From positions 27,862 through 91,861 of the forward strand of contig CABYDT010000001.1 in assembly GCA_902517865.1 (NCBI GenBank): a stretch of DNA of 64,000 nucleotides, given 5' to 3'. How positions within the stretch are numbered: position 1 is the first letter of the stretch; the number at the start of each line of letters is the position of its first letter. Below the pieces are notes generated by a model that worked only from the letters and a program-made list of their open reading frames with translations, was not told the origin of the DNA and did not search any database. The position numbers and the translations under genes were made by a program. Source of the DNA: an uncultured Pelagibacteraceae bacterium. Its GTDB lineage: Bacteria; Pseudomonadota; Alphaproteobacteria; Pelagibacterales; Pelagibacteraceae. This document shows positions 31,546 through 42,414 of this stretch, in pieces.

Positions 31546-32110
31546 ATGAAAATTCTAGCTAGTGAAATAAGACCAGGTACCGTTATTGAATATAAAAATG
31601 ACCTATGGAGATGCCTCAAAAGTCAGGCTGTAAAACCAGGCAAAGGCGGTGCTTTTAATCAAGTTGAACTTAAAAGTATTACTAAAGGTACAAAACTAAA
31701 CGAAAGATTTAGGTCTGGAGAAACGATTGAAAGAGCATCTTTGGATGAAAGAAATTATCAATACTTGTACGAAGATGGAAATTCCCTAGTATTTATGGAA
31801 GAAAAAACTTTTGAACAAGTAAACATACCAAATGAAATTATTGGTGATGATAAATTGCTTTTAAAGGAAAATATAAGTGCTGTTTTAGAGTTTTATGATG
31901 AAAAGCCAATTAGTGTTAGTCTTCCCAAACAACTAGAATATGAAATTTTAGAGACAGATGCCGTTGTTAAAGGGCAGACAGTTTCAAGTTCTTATAAACC
32001 AGCAACAATACAAAATAATTTAAAAATAATGGTCCCCCCCCTTCATAGATCAAGGTGACACTGTTGCAATCGACTCTCGCACTCGAGAATATATAAAAAA
32101 AATAACTTAA
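31546..32110 (+). CDS. efp: Elongation factor P, with an apparent frameshift near the C-terminus
   Basis: EF-P relieves ribosome stalling at polyproline. The first frame opens MKILASEIRPGTVIEYKNDLW, with the loop KPGKGGAF that carries the modified lysine, then KLNERFRSGE, and runs to IMVPP. It then meets C8 at 32034-32041 and ends at a premature TGA. Removing one C restores the family C-terminus FIDQGDTVAIDSRTREYIKK and a TAA at 32108-32110. That stop overlaps the suhB start exactly as TAATG. The intact form would be 187 residues, the normal EF-P length. Confidence 0.9.
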
Positions 32111-32904
32111 TGCCGCTATTATCTCCAGAAATAAATGTTTTAGAGAAAATCTGCAACAAAGTATCTAAAATTATTATTAGAGATTTTGGTGAAGTAGAGA
32201 GGCTGCAAGTCTCAAAAAAGGGTCCTGGAGATTTTGTTACAAAAACCGACAAAAAAGTTGAAAAAATTATTATCGAGGAATTAAGTAAAGCAAGACCTGG
32301 ATATGGCTTTATTGCAGAAGAGAGCGGGATTAATAAATCTCAAGCTTCTGAATTTAATTGGATAATAGACCCAATCGATGGAACGTCTAATTTTATGCAT
32401 GGTATTCCACACTTCGCAATCTCAATTGCATTAGAAAAAAATTCTGACATTGTTTGTGGTGTTATATTTGATCCAATAAAAAATGAATTTTTTTTTGCTG
32501 AAAGAGGTAGAGGGGCATATGTTAATAATAAAAGAATCAGAGTTTCATCAAGGCAAAATATGCAAGAGATTATCGGTTTATACGGGTGTCCACCTCTTGA
32601 AATAGTTGAAAATCATAAAATATTTAGTCAATTAAAAGTAGCCTCAAATAAAATTCATAAATTAAGAAATTTTGGAAGTGCCGCATTAGACTTTGCTTAT
32701 GTTTCGGCTGGAAGAGCTGACTTAGCTTGGTATGATCATTTAAATTATTGGGATTATGCAGCTGGAATAATTATTTTATTAGAGTCAGGTGGTCGCATAT
32801 CTGACTTTGAAGGAAATGACTTTAATAAAGATACCAAAAACATATTCATATCTAATGACAAAATTCATAACGATTTAATTAAAGTTCTTTTTAAGAATGA
32901 GTAA
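32110..32904 (+). CDS. suhB: Inositol monophosphatase family phosphatase
   Basis: A lithium-sensitive, Mg-dependent sugar phosphatase family protein of 264 residues. Metal-binding motifs: DFVTKTDKKVEK, IAEESG, WIIDPIDGTSNFMHGIPHF and LNYWDYAAGIIILLESGG. Bacterial SuhB acts on inositol phosphate and also associates with rRNA transcription complexes; archaeal relatives act on fructose bisphosphate, which could fit the nearby gluconeogenesis genes (inference). Confidence 0.92.
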   Translation: MPLLSPEINVLEKICNKVSKIIIRDFGEVERLQVSKKGPGDFVTKTDKKVEKIIIEELSKARPGYGFIAEESGINKSQASEFNWIIDPIDGTSNFMHGIPHFAISIALEKNSDIVCGVIFDPIKNEFFFAERGRGAYVNNKRIRVSSRQNMQEIIGLYGCPPLEIVENHKIFSQLKVASNKIHKLRNFGSAALDFAYVSAGRADLAWYDHLNYWDYAAGIIILLESGGRISDFEGNDFNKDTKNIFISNDKIHNDLIKVLFKNE

Positions 32905-34063
32905 GTTTGTTTTTTTCTTATTTTTAGATGTTCTTGCTTTTAGCGGTGTATTAATTGCAACGCTTCCATTCATTATAAAGAATTATGGGGGAGATATTTT
33001 TTTAATAACAGTAGCTTTCGGGTCATTTTCTTTTTTTCAATTTTTTGTGTCTCCGTTTTGGGGAAGTCTATCGGACAAGATAGGTAGAAAACCTTTGATC
33101 ATCTTAAATTGTATTGCTGAATTGATTGCAAATATTTTATTAGCTCTGAGTAATAATCTTCTTTTAATTTTTATAGCACGTGTTGTTGCTGGTATTTTTA
33201 AAACAAATGTATCTGTTGGGACCGCATATATATCTGACATAACAAGTAATGAAAATCGAGCGAAAGGTATGGGTATGTTTGGAGTAGCTTTTGGTCTAGG
33301 ATTTACTTTAGGACCACTTGCTGGTGGACTAATTGCAGGATCCAATTTCACGCCCGAAAGCTTAAGTAGTGTTGCATGGTATGCAAGTGCAATAAATTTG
33401 GTTAATTTATTTTATGTAATATTTTTTTTAAAAGAAAGTTTAAAAATTAAAAAAGATTTTAAATTTTCAGAAGTTTCTCGAAAACTCTCTGATCAAATGG
33501 TTGTAGCAAAAAATAAGTCTCTATACCCATATTTTTTATTAATATTAATTATTTATTTAGTTTTTTCAGGCATGGAAGGTATTATAGCAATTTGGACAAA
33601 CGATACATTTTCTTGGGGTCCGAAAGAAATTGGATATGTTATGCTATTAGCAGGTTTTTCGCAAATCGTTGTACAAGGTGGTCTGCTTAGGATATTAATT
33701 AAGAAATTTTCTGAAATTCAGTTAATTCAGAGCGGATACTTAGCTTTAATAATCGGTTTCATATTGATAACAACAGAAAGCATTTCTATCATACCCTTTG
33801 CAATCATAGCATTATGTTATGGGATTGGTATTACGAGTCCATGTTTAAATAGTTTGTTATCAAAAAAAGCTAATGAAAATCAAAAAGGTTTAATATTGGG
33901 AACCGCATACTCTAGTCAAGCAGCTGCTAGATTTCTCGGACAACCACTTGCTGGATTAGTATTCTTAAATCTTGGAAAAAATTATCCATTTTATTTTGAT
34001 ATAGTTTTCTTATGTATTCTGGGGATTATATACTTATATTATTTCAAAAAAGGTTTAAACTAA
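32897..34063 (+). CDS. Major facilitator superfamily transporter (TetA-like)
   Basis: A 388-residue, 12-helix MFS protein. The loop 2-3 signature FWGSLSDKIGRKPLI is diagnostic, and GFTLGPLAGGLIAG resembles the antiporter motif C of drug/H+ antiporters (DHA1/TetA group). It overlaps suhB by eight bases. The substrate cannot be told from sequence; drug efflux and metabolite export are both possible. Confidence 0.9.
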   Translation: MSKFVFFLFLDVLAFSGVLIATLPFIIKNYGGDIFLITVAFGSFSFFQFFVSPFWGSLSDKIGRKPLIILNCIAELIANILLALSNNLLLIFIARVVAGIFKTNVSVGTAYISDITSNENRAKGMGMFGVAFGLGFTLGPLAGGLIAGSNFTPESLSSVAWYASAINLVNLFYVIFFLKESLKIKKDFKFSEVSRKLSDQMVVAKNKSLYPYFLLILIIYLVFSGMEGIIAIWTNDTFSWGPKEIGYVMLLAGFSQIVVQGGLLRILIKKFSEIQLIQSGYLALIIGFILITTESISIIPFAIIALCYGIGITSPCLNSLLSKKANENQKGLILGTAYSSQAAARFLGQPLAGLVFLNLGKNYPFYFDIVFLCILGIIYLYYFKKGLN

Positions 34064-34114
34064 CGAGTATTCAATTATTGTCTAATTAACATGATTTGAT
34101 ATAAAGTTTTTTTT

Positions 34115-34336
34115 ATGAAAAAAAAAATACATCCTAAAATGAACAAGATTAAAGTGCAAATGACTGACGGCACTGAGTTTGAAACTATGTCAACATGGGG
34201 CTCTGAAGGCGAAGTCATGAAATTAGATATTGATCCAAAATCTCACCCTGCATGGACAGGTGAAACGCAAAAAGTTCAAGATAAAGGTAGAGTAAGCAAA
34301 TTTAATAAAAAATTTGCTAATCTCAAAAAAAGTTAA
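34115..34336 (+). CDS. rpmE: 50S ribosomal protein L31 (zinc-free type)
   Basis: A 73-residue ribosomal protein starting [24 protein letters not shown], with the family's [12 protein letters not shown] block. No cysteines are present, so it is the C-minus form that does not bind zinc. The C-terminus [14 protein letters not shown] matches the 50S-binding tail. The gene precedes trcR by two bases. Confidence 0.93.
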   Translation: MKKKIHPKMNKIKVQMTDGTEFETMSTWGSEGEVMKLDIDPKSHPAWTGETQKVQDKGRVSKFNKKFANLKKS

Positions 34337-34338
34337 CT

Positions 34339-34920
34339 ATGAATTCTCCTCTAATGCCAAAAGCTACTGCTGTTTGGCTTATTGAAAATACAACTTTAAC
34401 ATTTAAACAAATTGCTGATTTTTGCGGTATTCACGAATTAGAAATTAAAGGTATCGCTGATGGTGACGTGGCAGTAGGTATAAAGGCATATAATCCAATT
34501 TTATCAAATCAACTAACTCGTGATGAGATTGAAGCTTGCTCAAAAGACTCTTCTAGACCATTAAAAATTAAGGAAAAAACTTTAGATGTTGAGGTTAAAA
34601 AGATTGTAGGAACAAAATACACGCCTATTTCAAAACGAGAAGATAGACCTAATGCAATATCTTGGCTGACAAAAAACTATCCGATGTTAAGTGATGGACA
34701 AATATGTAAACTTGTAGGAACCACTAAAAATACTGTCGATGCAATAAGAACTAGAAAACATTGGAACATGTCCAACATATCTCCAAAGGATCCGGTGGCT
34801 GCAAATTTATGTACTCAAACAGATTTACAAAAAGCAATAGATAAGGCTAAAAGAAAACAAGAGAGAGAAGAAAAGAAAAAACAAAAAGAAACACAGCAAC
34901 AGCAACAACAAGCAAATTGA
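34339..34920 (+). CDS. trcR: TrcR/DUF1013 cell cycle transcriptional regulator
   Basis: A 193-residue protein matching the DUF1013 family found in alphaproteobacteria: [26 protein letters not shown] at the N-terminus and [35 protein letters not shown] in the middle, both resembling sigma-like HTH segments. Caulobacter TrcR binds RNA polymerase and promotes transcription of cell-cycle genes. The C-terminal tail is highly charged and ends in a Q-rich stretch. The stop overlaps the purE TTG start. Confidence 0.9.
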   Translation: MNSPLMPKATAVWLIENTTLTFKQIADFCGIHELEIKGIADGDVAVGIKAYNPILSNQLTRDEIEACSKDSSRPLKIKEKTLDVEVKKIVGTKYTPISKREDRPNAISWLTKNYPMLSDGQICKLVGTTKNTVDAIRTRKHWNMSNISPKDPVAANLCTQTDLQKAIDKAKRKQEREEKKKQKETQQQQQQAN

Positions 34921-35411
34921 AAAAAAGTTCAAAAACACCATTAGTCTCAATAGTCATGGGTAGCAAATCTGATTGGCCTACAATGAAATTTGCTGCGGAT
35001 ATTTTAAAAAAGTTAGGTATTAAAATTGATACCAAAATAGTATCAGCTCACCGTACACCAAAGAGGATGTATGATTTTTCTTCTAAGGCAAAGAAAAATA
35101 ATATAGCGGTGATTATTGCGGGAGCTGGTGGCTCTGCACATTTGCCAGGGATGATTGCATCCTTAACCGAAATCCCAGTTATTGGCGTTCCTATTCAAAG
35201 TAAAAGTTTAAATGGTCTTGATAGCTTATTATCAATAGTACAAATGCCAAAGGGTATTCCTGTTGGCACAGTTGCGATAGGAAAAACAGGAGCTGTTAAT
35301 GCAGGTTTGTTTGCAGCATCCATAATTGCAACTTATAATTATAAAGTAGCAGATAAACTTATTTCTTATAGAAAAAAACAAACAAAAAAAGTAAAAAAAA
35401 ATCCTAGGTAA
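34917..35411 (+). CDS. purE: N5-carboxyaminoimidazole ribonucleotide mutase
   Basis: Rearranges N5-CAIR to CAIR in purine synthesis. It has 164 residues. Signatures: [20 protein letters not shown] and [15 protein letters not shown], then GVPIQS. The TTG start at 34917 overlaps the trcR stop, giving translational coupling; no closer ATG is available. It overlaps purK by one base, and the two products act in consecutive steps. Confidence 0.95.
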   Translation: MKKSSKTPLVSIVMGSKSDWPTMKFAADILKKLGIKIDTKIVSAHRTPKRMYDFSSKAKKNNIAVIIAGAGGSAHLPGMIASLTEIPVIGVPIQSKSLNGLDSLLSIVQMPKGIPVGTVAIGKTGAVNAGLFAASIIATYNYKVADKLISYRKKQTKKVKKNPR

Positions 35412-36451
35412 TGAAAAAACTTGGAATAATTGGCGGTGGTCAGTTAGGAAGCATGCTTTGCCAGGCAGCAAAGAAACTTGATTTTCAAACTATCATTTTA
35501 ACAAATGATAGTGATGCCCCAGCTCAAAATTTTTGTGATGAGTTTATTTGTTCAAATTATACAGCAAAAGATAATCTAGAAAAATTTGCAAAGATGTGCG
35601 ATATCATTACTTTTGAGTTTGAAAATATTCCTTTTGAAACGCTAAACGACTTGTCAGCTATAAAGCCAGTTTTTCCTGATCCAAATATTAATAAAATCGT
35701 ACAAAATAGATTACTTGAAAAAAACTATGTCAATGAATTAGGTGTGAAGACTACAAAGTATGCTCACATAAAAAATAAAAAAGATTTAATTAAAAACTCA
35801 TCCTTATTGCCTGGCTTTTTAAAAACAACAACTTTAGGTTACGATGGCAAAGGGCAGCTTTTTCTAGAAAATATTAATAATTTAAAAATTAAAGAGATTG
35901 ATTATTCAAAAGATTACATACTCGAAAAAAAAATAAATTATTCTTTTGAGTTTTCTATTATTTTAACGAGATTTCAAAATAAAAATATACAAATGTATAG
36001 CCCATTTTTCAATTTGCATAAAAATGGAATTTTACATATGTCTACAACGAAGATTCCAGAAAAAGTCATAAAAGATGATTTGGAAATTGCTAAAGACTAT
36101 TCAAAAAAAATTGCGGAAAAATTAAACTATATTGGAACTATGTGCGTTGAATTTTTTTTGGACGAGGATGGACCAAAATTAAACGAAATAGCTCCAAGAG
36201 TTCACAATTCAGGTCATTTAACTATTGAAGCTTACAACATAAGCCAATTCGAAAATCATGTTAGAGCAGTCATGAATTTGGAAAATTCTATCACAACTTT
36301 AAAAAACGATGCTGTAATGACGAATATTTTAGGAAATGATATTATAAATGCAAGAAAATCAAAATATTTAAACAAACAATTTTTTCATGACTATTTAAAA
36401 ACCGATGTAAAAGAAAATAGAAAAATGGGCCATCTAACTGAATTGCTTTAA
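35411..36451 (+). CDS. purK: N5-carboxyaminoimidazole ribonucleotide synthase
   Basis: An ATP-grasp enzyme of 346 residues that carboxylates AIR with bicarbonate. The N-terminus KKLGIIGGGQLGSMLCQAA is the typical Rossmann-like opening. TTTLGYDGKGQ is the ATP-binding loop, and DEDGPKLNEIAPRVHNSGHLTIEA closes the active site. Its end overlaps the convergent COQ9-like gene by 18 bases. Confidence 0.95.
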   Translation: MKKLGIIGGGQLGSMLCQAAKKLDFQTIILTNDSDAPAQNFCDEFICSNYTAKDNLEKFAKMCDIITFEFENIPFETLNDLSAIKPVFPDPNINKIVQNRLLEKNYVNELGVKTTKYAHIKNKKDLIKNSSLLPGFLKTTTLGYDGKGQLFLENINNLKIKEIDYSKDYILEKKINYSFEFSIILTRFQNKNIQMYSPFFNLHKNGILHMSTTKIPEKVIKDDLEIAKDYSKKIAEKLNYIGTMCVEFFLDEDGPKLNEIAPRVHNSGHLTIEAYNISQFENHVRAVMNLENSITTLKNDAVMTNILGNDIINARKSKYLNKQFFHDYLKTDVKENRKMGHLTELL

Positions 36452-36847
36452 AATACTTGATTTAACCTCATTAAACTTTTTTACCCCTTTAAGAGATTTA
36501 TCAATATCTTTATCGATACTTTGCTGTTGGTAAGTTTTGCAAGTCAAAATTTTAAATAAAATATTTGAATAAACAGATACTAAAATAAGCCTTTTTGAAT
36601 AATAATTTAAATCAGCTGATTTATCGCCAGCGAGATCCCACATGTCACTGGCTACTTGATAACCATAAAAAATGTCCTTGTGTATCTCTTTATCTTTAAT
36701 CTTTTGTTTTATTTCTTCTTTTATTTTTTCTCTGTTCTTATAATCAGAATTTAGTTTCTCTTTAAGCAAAATTTTTATTTTTTCAGTAGTGCTTTTGACA
36801 CCCTTAATTTTTTTAGCCAGATTCTTTTTTTCACTATCCTTAAGCAT
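36434..36847 (-). CDS. COQ9-like protein, C-terminal domain only
   Basis: A 137-residue protein. The block YQVASDMWDLAGDKSADLNYYSKRLILVSVYSNILF matches the COQ9 family C-terminal domain (a WxxAGDxSxDxNyYxKR pattern), which in mitochondria binds lipid and helps COQ7 in ubiquinone synthesis. The N-terminal HTH part usual for the roughly 200-residue family is missing; the first 60 residues are a lysine-rich helical stretch. The start overlaps the mreD stop by eight bases, so translation is coupled. A role in quinone synthesis is inferred only from the family. Confidence 0.7.
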   Translation of the reverse strand: MLKDSEKKNLAKKIKGVKSTTEKIKILLKEKLNSDYKNREKIKEEIKQKIKDKEIHKDIFYGYQVASDMWDLAGDKSADLNYYSKRLILVSVYSNILFKILTCKTYQQQSIDKDIDKSLKGVKKFNEVKSSILKQFS

Positions 36848-37331
36848 TTCTATAAAATATTTTATGAATCAATACCCAACATACAGGATAAGCCAAAACA
36901 GTGAAGGCAAAATTTAATCCGTAAAGTGTAAATGGAAAGGTAGTTTCATAAAATATAGTTTCAATTAGATAAAGTATAATGTAACAGCAAGTAACTGCAA
37001 AGATAAAAGCTACCCACTCTGATAAAAATAAGTTTCTCAATTTAATTCCAGCTTGAAAGGTTGCAACAGCGAAGATTGTAAAATAAAGCAATCCAGATGT
37101 TCCTAAAGTCAAACCTTGGAGAGCATCATTAATTATACTAACTATAAAAAGCAAAACTCCTTTTCCAAAGTTCGCATTTGGATTTGCTAATTTAAATGCA
37201 AATATAACAATAAATTGCAAAGTTACTAATTCACCTAATGTTTTTCCATACAGAGATATATTTGTCGATCCCATAATTGTAACTGCTAGCAAAGTAATAA
37301 ATGGAAAATATCGATATAAAATATTTGTCAT
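36840..37331 (-). CDS. mreD: Rod shape-determining protein MreD
   Basis: A 163-residue hydrophobic protein with about five membrane segments, located directly after mreC as in the canonical mreBCD operon. Conserved features include the IINDALQGLTLGTSGLLYF region, matching the family's D..xG...G pattern. It links cytoplasmic MreB to the elongation machinery. The sequence is divergent, so the call leans on order and topology. Confidence 0.88.
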   Translation of the reverse strand: MTNILYRYFPFITLLAVTIMGSTNISLYGKTLGELVTLQFIVIFAFKLANPNANFGKGVLLFIVSIINDALQGLTLGTSGLLYFTIFAVATFQAGIKLRNLFLSEWVAFIFAVTCCYIILYLIETIFYETTFPFTLYGLNFAFTVLAYPVCWVLIHKIFYRNA

Positions 37332-38131
37332 TTTTTTAAGCTCATTATTGTTACATAATCTAATTGAGAATTTTGAAAAGCTAGCTCAACTATAAATTTA
37401 TCTTTAATATTTTTAACAGAACCTACTAAGATTCCAGCAGGAACAATTTGATCTATTGAAGATGTAAAAATTTTATCTCCATTATTAAATTTTACATTTT
37501 TTGGTAAAAACTCTAAACTAATTCCGCCTTCAATATTTGGATTACCAACTAAAATTGCTCTATGGCTTTTCTCACCAACATTAACTGGAATTCTGCTTCT
37601 TATATTCGTTAACAATATAGCTTTTGAAGAGGCATAATTAACGTCGATAATTTTACCAACTAGTCTATTTTCTCGAACAATTGGATCTCCGGCTTTAACA
37701 CCATGTGCACTACCTTTGCTTATTAATATTGAGTCTGACAACAAATTTTTTTTATACATCAAGACTTTAGAATTAATAAAATCATAATCGTACTGTTCCT
37801 CATTAACTATATTTTGTAATTTTTTTAATTGTAAATTCAAAGTTTGATTCTTATTTTGTAATGTTGTTAATTCTTGTTTAAGTTTTTCTACATCCTCAGT
37901 TTTAATTTCATCATCAAATAAGTTTGATACACTCACTACTACACCAAAAATTTTTTGAAATGGATATTTAATTGCAACTGCAGAGTAAATGATTGTGTCA
38001 TTTATGGCTGATTTCAAATATTTAAAATATTTTTTGTCATACGTATCAATAAGTAAAAGCAACAAAGATAAGAATACAAAAATTATTATATTTTTTTTTA
38101 CACCCTCTTTTTCTGGCGATGCAAAGTACAT
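37328..38131 (-). CDS. mreC: Rod shape-determining protein MreC
   Basis: A 267-residue bitopic protein: cytoplasmic start, one transmembrane helix (about residues 14-27), a coiled coil (VEKLKQELTTLQNKNQTLNLQL) and a periplasmic beta domain containing KGSAHGVKAGDPIV and LVGKIIDVNYASSKAILLTN, which match the family. It scaffolds PBP2 and RodA in the elongasome; those partners are encoded at the end of this window. Confidence 0.94.
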   Translation of the reverse strand: MYFASPEKEGVKKNIIIFVFLSLLLLLIDTYDKKYFKYLKSAINDTIIYSAVAIKYPFQKIFGVVVSVSNLFDDEIKTEDVEKLKQELTTLQNKNQTLNLQLKKLQNIVNEEQYDYDFINSKVLMYKKNLLSDSILISKGSAHGVKAGDPIVRENRLVGKIIDVNYASSKAILLTNIRSRIPVNVGEKSHRAILVGNPNIEGGISLEFLPKNVKFNNGDKIFTSSIDQIVPAGILVGSVKNIKDKFIVELAFQNSQLDYVTIMSLKK

Positions 38132-38136
38132 TTAAT

Positions 38137-39177
<1,041 letters not shown>

Positions 39178-40731
39178 CTATACCGCAGCAGAATATTCGT
39201 CATCTGTTGGTGCGGTTCTTTTCCTTTTTAATATTAGTTTGTTTAACGCATTTATATAAGCCTTAGCAGACGCTACTAGCGTATCAGTATCCGCTGCTTG
39301 TCCCACTGATATTTTTCCCTTTTCTTCAATTCTTACACTTACCGTTGCTTGTGCATCTGTACCTTCTGTTACTGCATGTACTTGATAAAGTTGAAGGTTT
39401 ACATCGTGCGGGAAAATTTCTTTTATACATTTAAAGATTGAATCTACTGGTCCGTCGCCAGATTGTTCGCTTTTAGAAACCTTACCACTAACATCTAATT
39501 CTAAAGTTGCTTTTTGACCTTTTGTACCAGCTGAAACATCTAATGAAATTAATTTTATTATATTGTTGTCTTTCATGAAATCATCATCAATAAGCACGGC
39601 AATATCCTCATCAAATACGTGTTTTTTCTTATCTGCTAAATCTTTAAACTTTTTAAAAGCAACATCTATACGATCTTCAGAAAAATCAGGATATCCTAAA
39701 GAAACTAATTTTTCCTTAAATGCATGTCTGCCTGAATGCTTACCCATTACTAATGAAGATTTTTTAACTCCCACACTTTCGGGTGTCATAATTTCATAAG
39801 TTTTACTATTTTTAAGCATTCCATCTTGATGAATACCTGATTCATGGGCGAATGCATTTTTTCCTACAATTGCTTTATTATATTGAATTGGAAAACCTGT
39901 AACACTGGAAACTAATTTCGAACAAGCACTAATTTTTTTTGTATTAATATTTGTGGAAAAAGGCATTAAATCATTTCTTGTTTTCAATGCCATGACAATT
40001 TCTTCAAGCGCAGCATTTCCTGCTCTCTCACCTATTCCATTAATGGTACATTCTACTTGTCTCGCACCTGCAGAAATTCCTGCTAAAGCATTTGCAACTC
40101 CTAAACCTAAATCATTGTGAGTGTGAGTTGATACAACAACTTTATCAATGTTTGGTACTCTATTAAATAAATCTTTAATTATTCTTTCGTAATCATTAGG
40201 TAATGCATAACCCACAGTATCTGGAATATTTATAGTTTTTGCTCCACATTTGATTGCAAGCTCAACAGTTTTACATAAATAGTCTGGATCTGTCCTAGTT
40301 GCATCTTCAGGTGACCACTCAACATCATCAGTGTGTTTTTTAGCAAACTCAACGCTAAATTTTATTAAATCTAAAACCTCTTCTCTAGTTTTTTGCAATT
40401 TATGTTTTATGTGCAGATCACTTGTGGAAACAAAAGTATGTATTCTAAAATTCTTTGCATGCTTTAACGACTCAACGCATTTTTCTAAATCATTTTTTAA
40501 TGCTCTTGCTAAACCACATGGAGTTGTAGTTTTTAAAATCTTTGAAATCTCAGTCACAGCTTCAAAATCTCCTTGAGATGCAGCTGGAAAACCCGCTTCC
40601 ATAACATCAACTCCTAGATCTTGAAATGCATGAGCAATCTTTATTTTTTCCTCAAGACTCATAGATGCACCTGGTGATTGCTCACCATCTCTTAAAGTTG
40701 TATCAAAAATAATAATTTGATTTTTAGTCAT
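39178..40731 (-). CDS. leuA: 2-isopropylmalate synthase
   Basis: Condenses 2-ketoisovalerate with acetyl-CoA, the first leucine-specific step. It has 517 residues. The HMGL-like TIM barrel starts IIFDTTLRDGEQSPGASM, with metal ligands in STHTHNDLGLGVANALAGISAGA. The C-terminal LeuA dimer/regulatory domain (about residues 370-500) should allow leucine feedback. A 104-base gap separates it from ilvC, so it may have its own promoter. Confidence 0.96.
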   Translation of the reverse strand: MTKNQIIIFDTTLRDGEQSPGASMSLEEKIKIAHAFQDLGVDVMEAGFPAASQGDFEAVTEISKILKTTTPCGLARALKNDLEKCVESLKHAKNFRIHTFVSTSDLHIKHKLQKTREEVLDLIKFSVEFAKKHTDDVEWSPEDATRTDPDYLCKTVELAIKCGAKTINIPDTVGYALPNDYERIIKDLFNRVPNIDKVVVSTHTHNDLGLGVANALAGISAGARQVECTINGIGERAGNAALEEIVMALKTRNDLMPFSTNINTKKISACSKLVSSVTGFPIQYNKAIVGKNAFAHESGIHQDGMLKNSKTYEIMTPESVGVKKSSLVMGKHSGRHAFKEKLVSLGYPDFSEDRIDVAFKKFKDLADKKKHVFDEDIAVLIDDDFMKDNNIIKLISLDVSAGTKGQKATLELDVSGKVSKSEQSGDGPVDSIFKCIKEIFPHDVNLQLYQVHAVTEGTDAQATVSVRIEEKGKISVGQAADTDTLVASAKAYINALNKLILKRKRTAPTDDEYSAAV

Positions 40732-40776
40732 ATTGCCAATCTAATAAATGATTCAAAAAAAATCCACTAATTAACG

Positions 40777-40805
40777 CTATAATTGTATTAACTTTATACG
40801 CTCAA
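40777..40805 (-). promoter_or_regulatory. Possible leuA promoter
   Basis: In the 104-base gap between ilvC and leuA, the reverse strand holds TTGAGC, a 17-base spacer and TTATAG, a weak sigma-70-like pair about 45 bases before the leuA ATG. The gap is one of the few longer ones inside the minus-strand run. No leader peptide rich in leucine codons and no riboswitch-like fold was seen. AT-rich DNA produces such matches often, so this is weak. Confidence 0.25.
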
Positions 40806-40835
40806 ACTCAGTGTTACCAAAAAAGCCTTAAAATC

Positions 40836-42412
<1,577 letters not shown>

Positions 42413-42414
42413 AA

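Noticed and set aside
40732..40835. Riboswitch or attenuator before leuA
   Set aside because: No leucine-rich leader peptide, no terminator-antiterminator pair, and no recognisable riboswitch core in the 104 bases.
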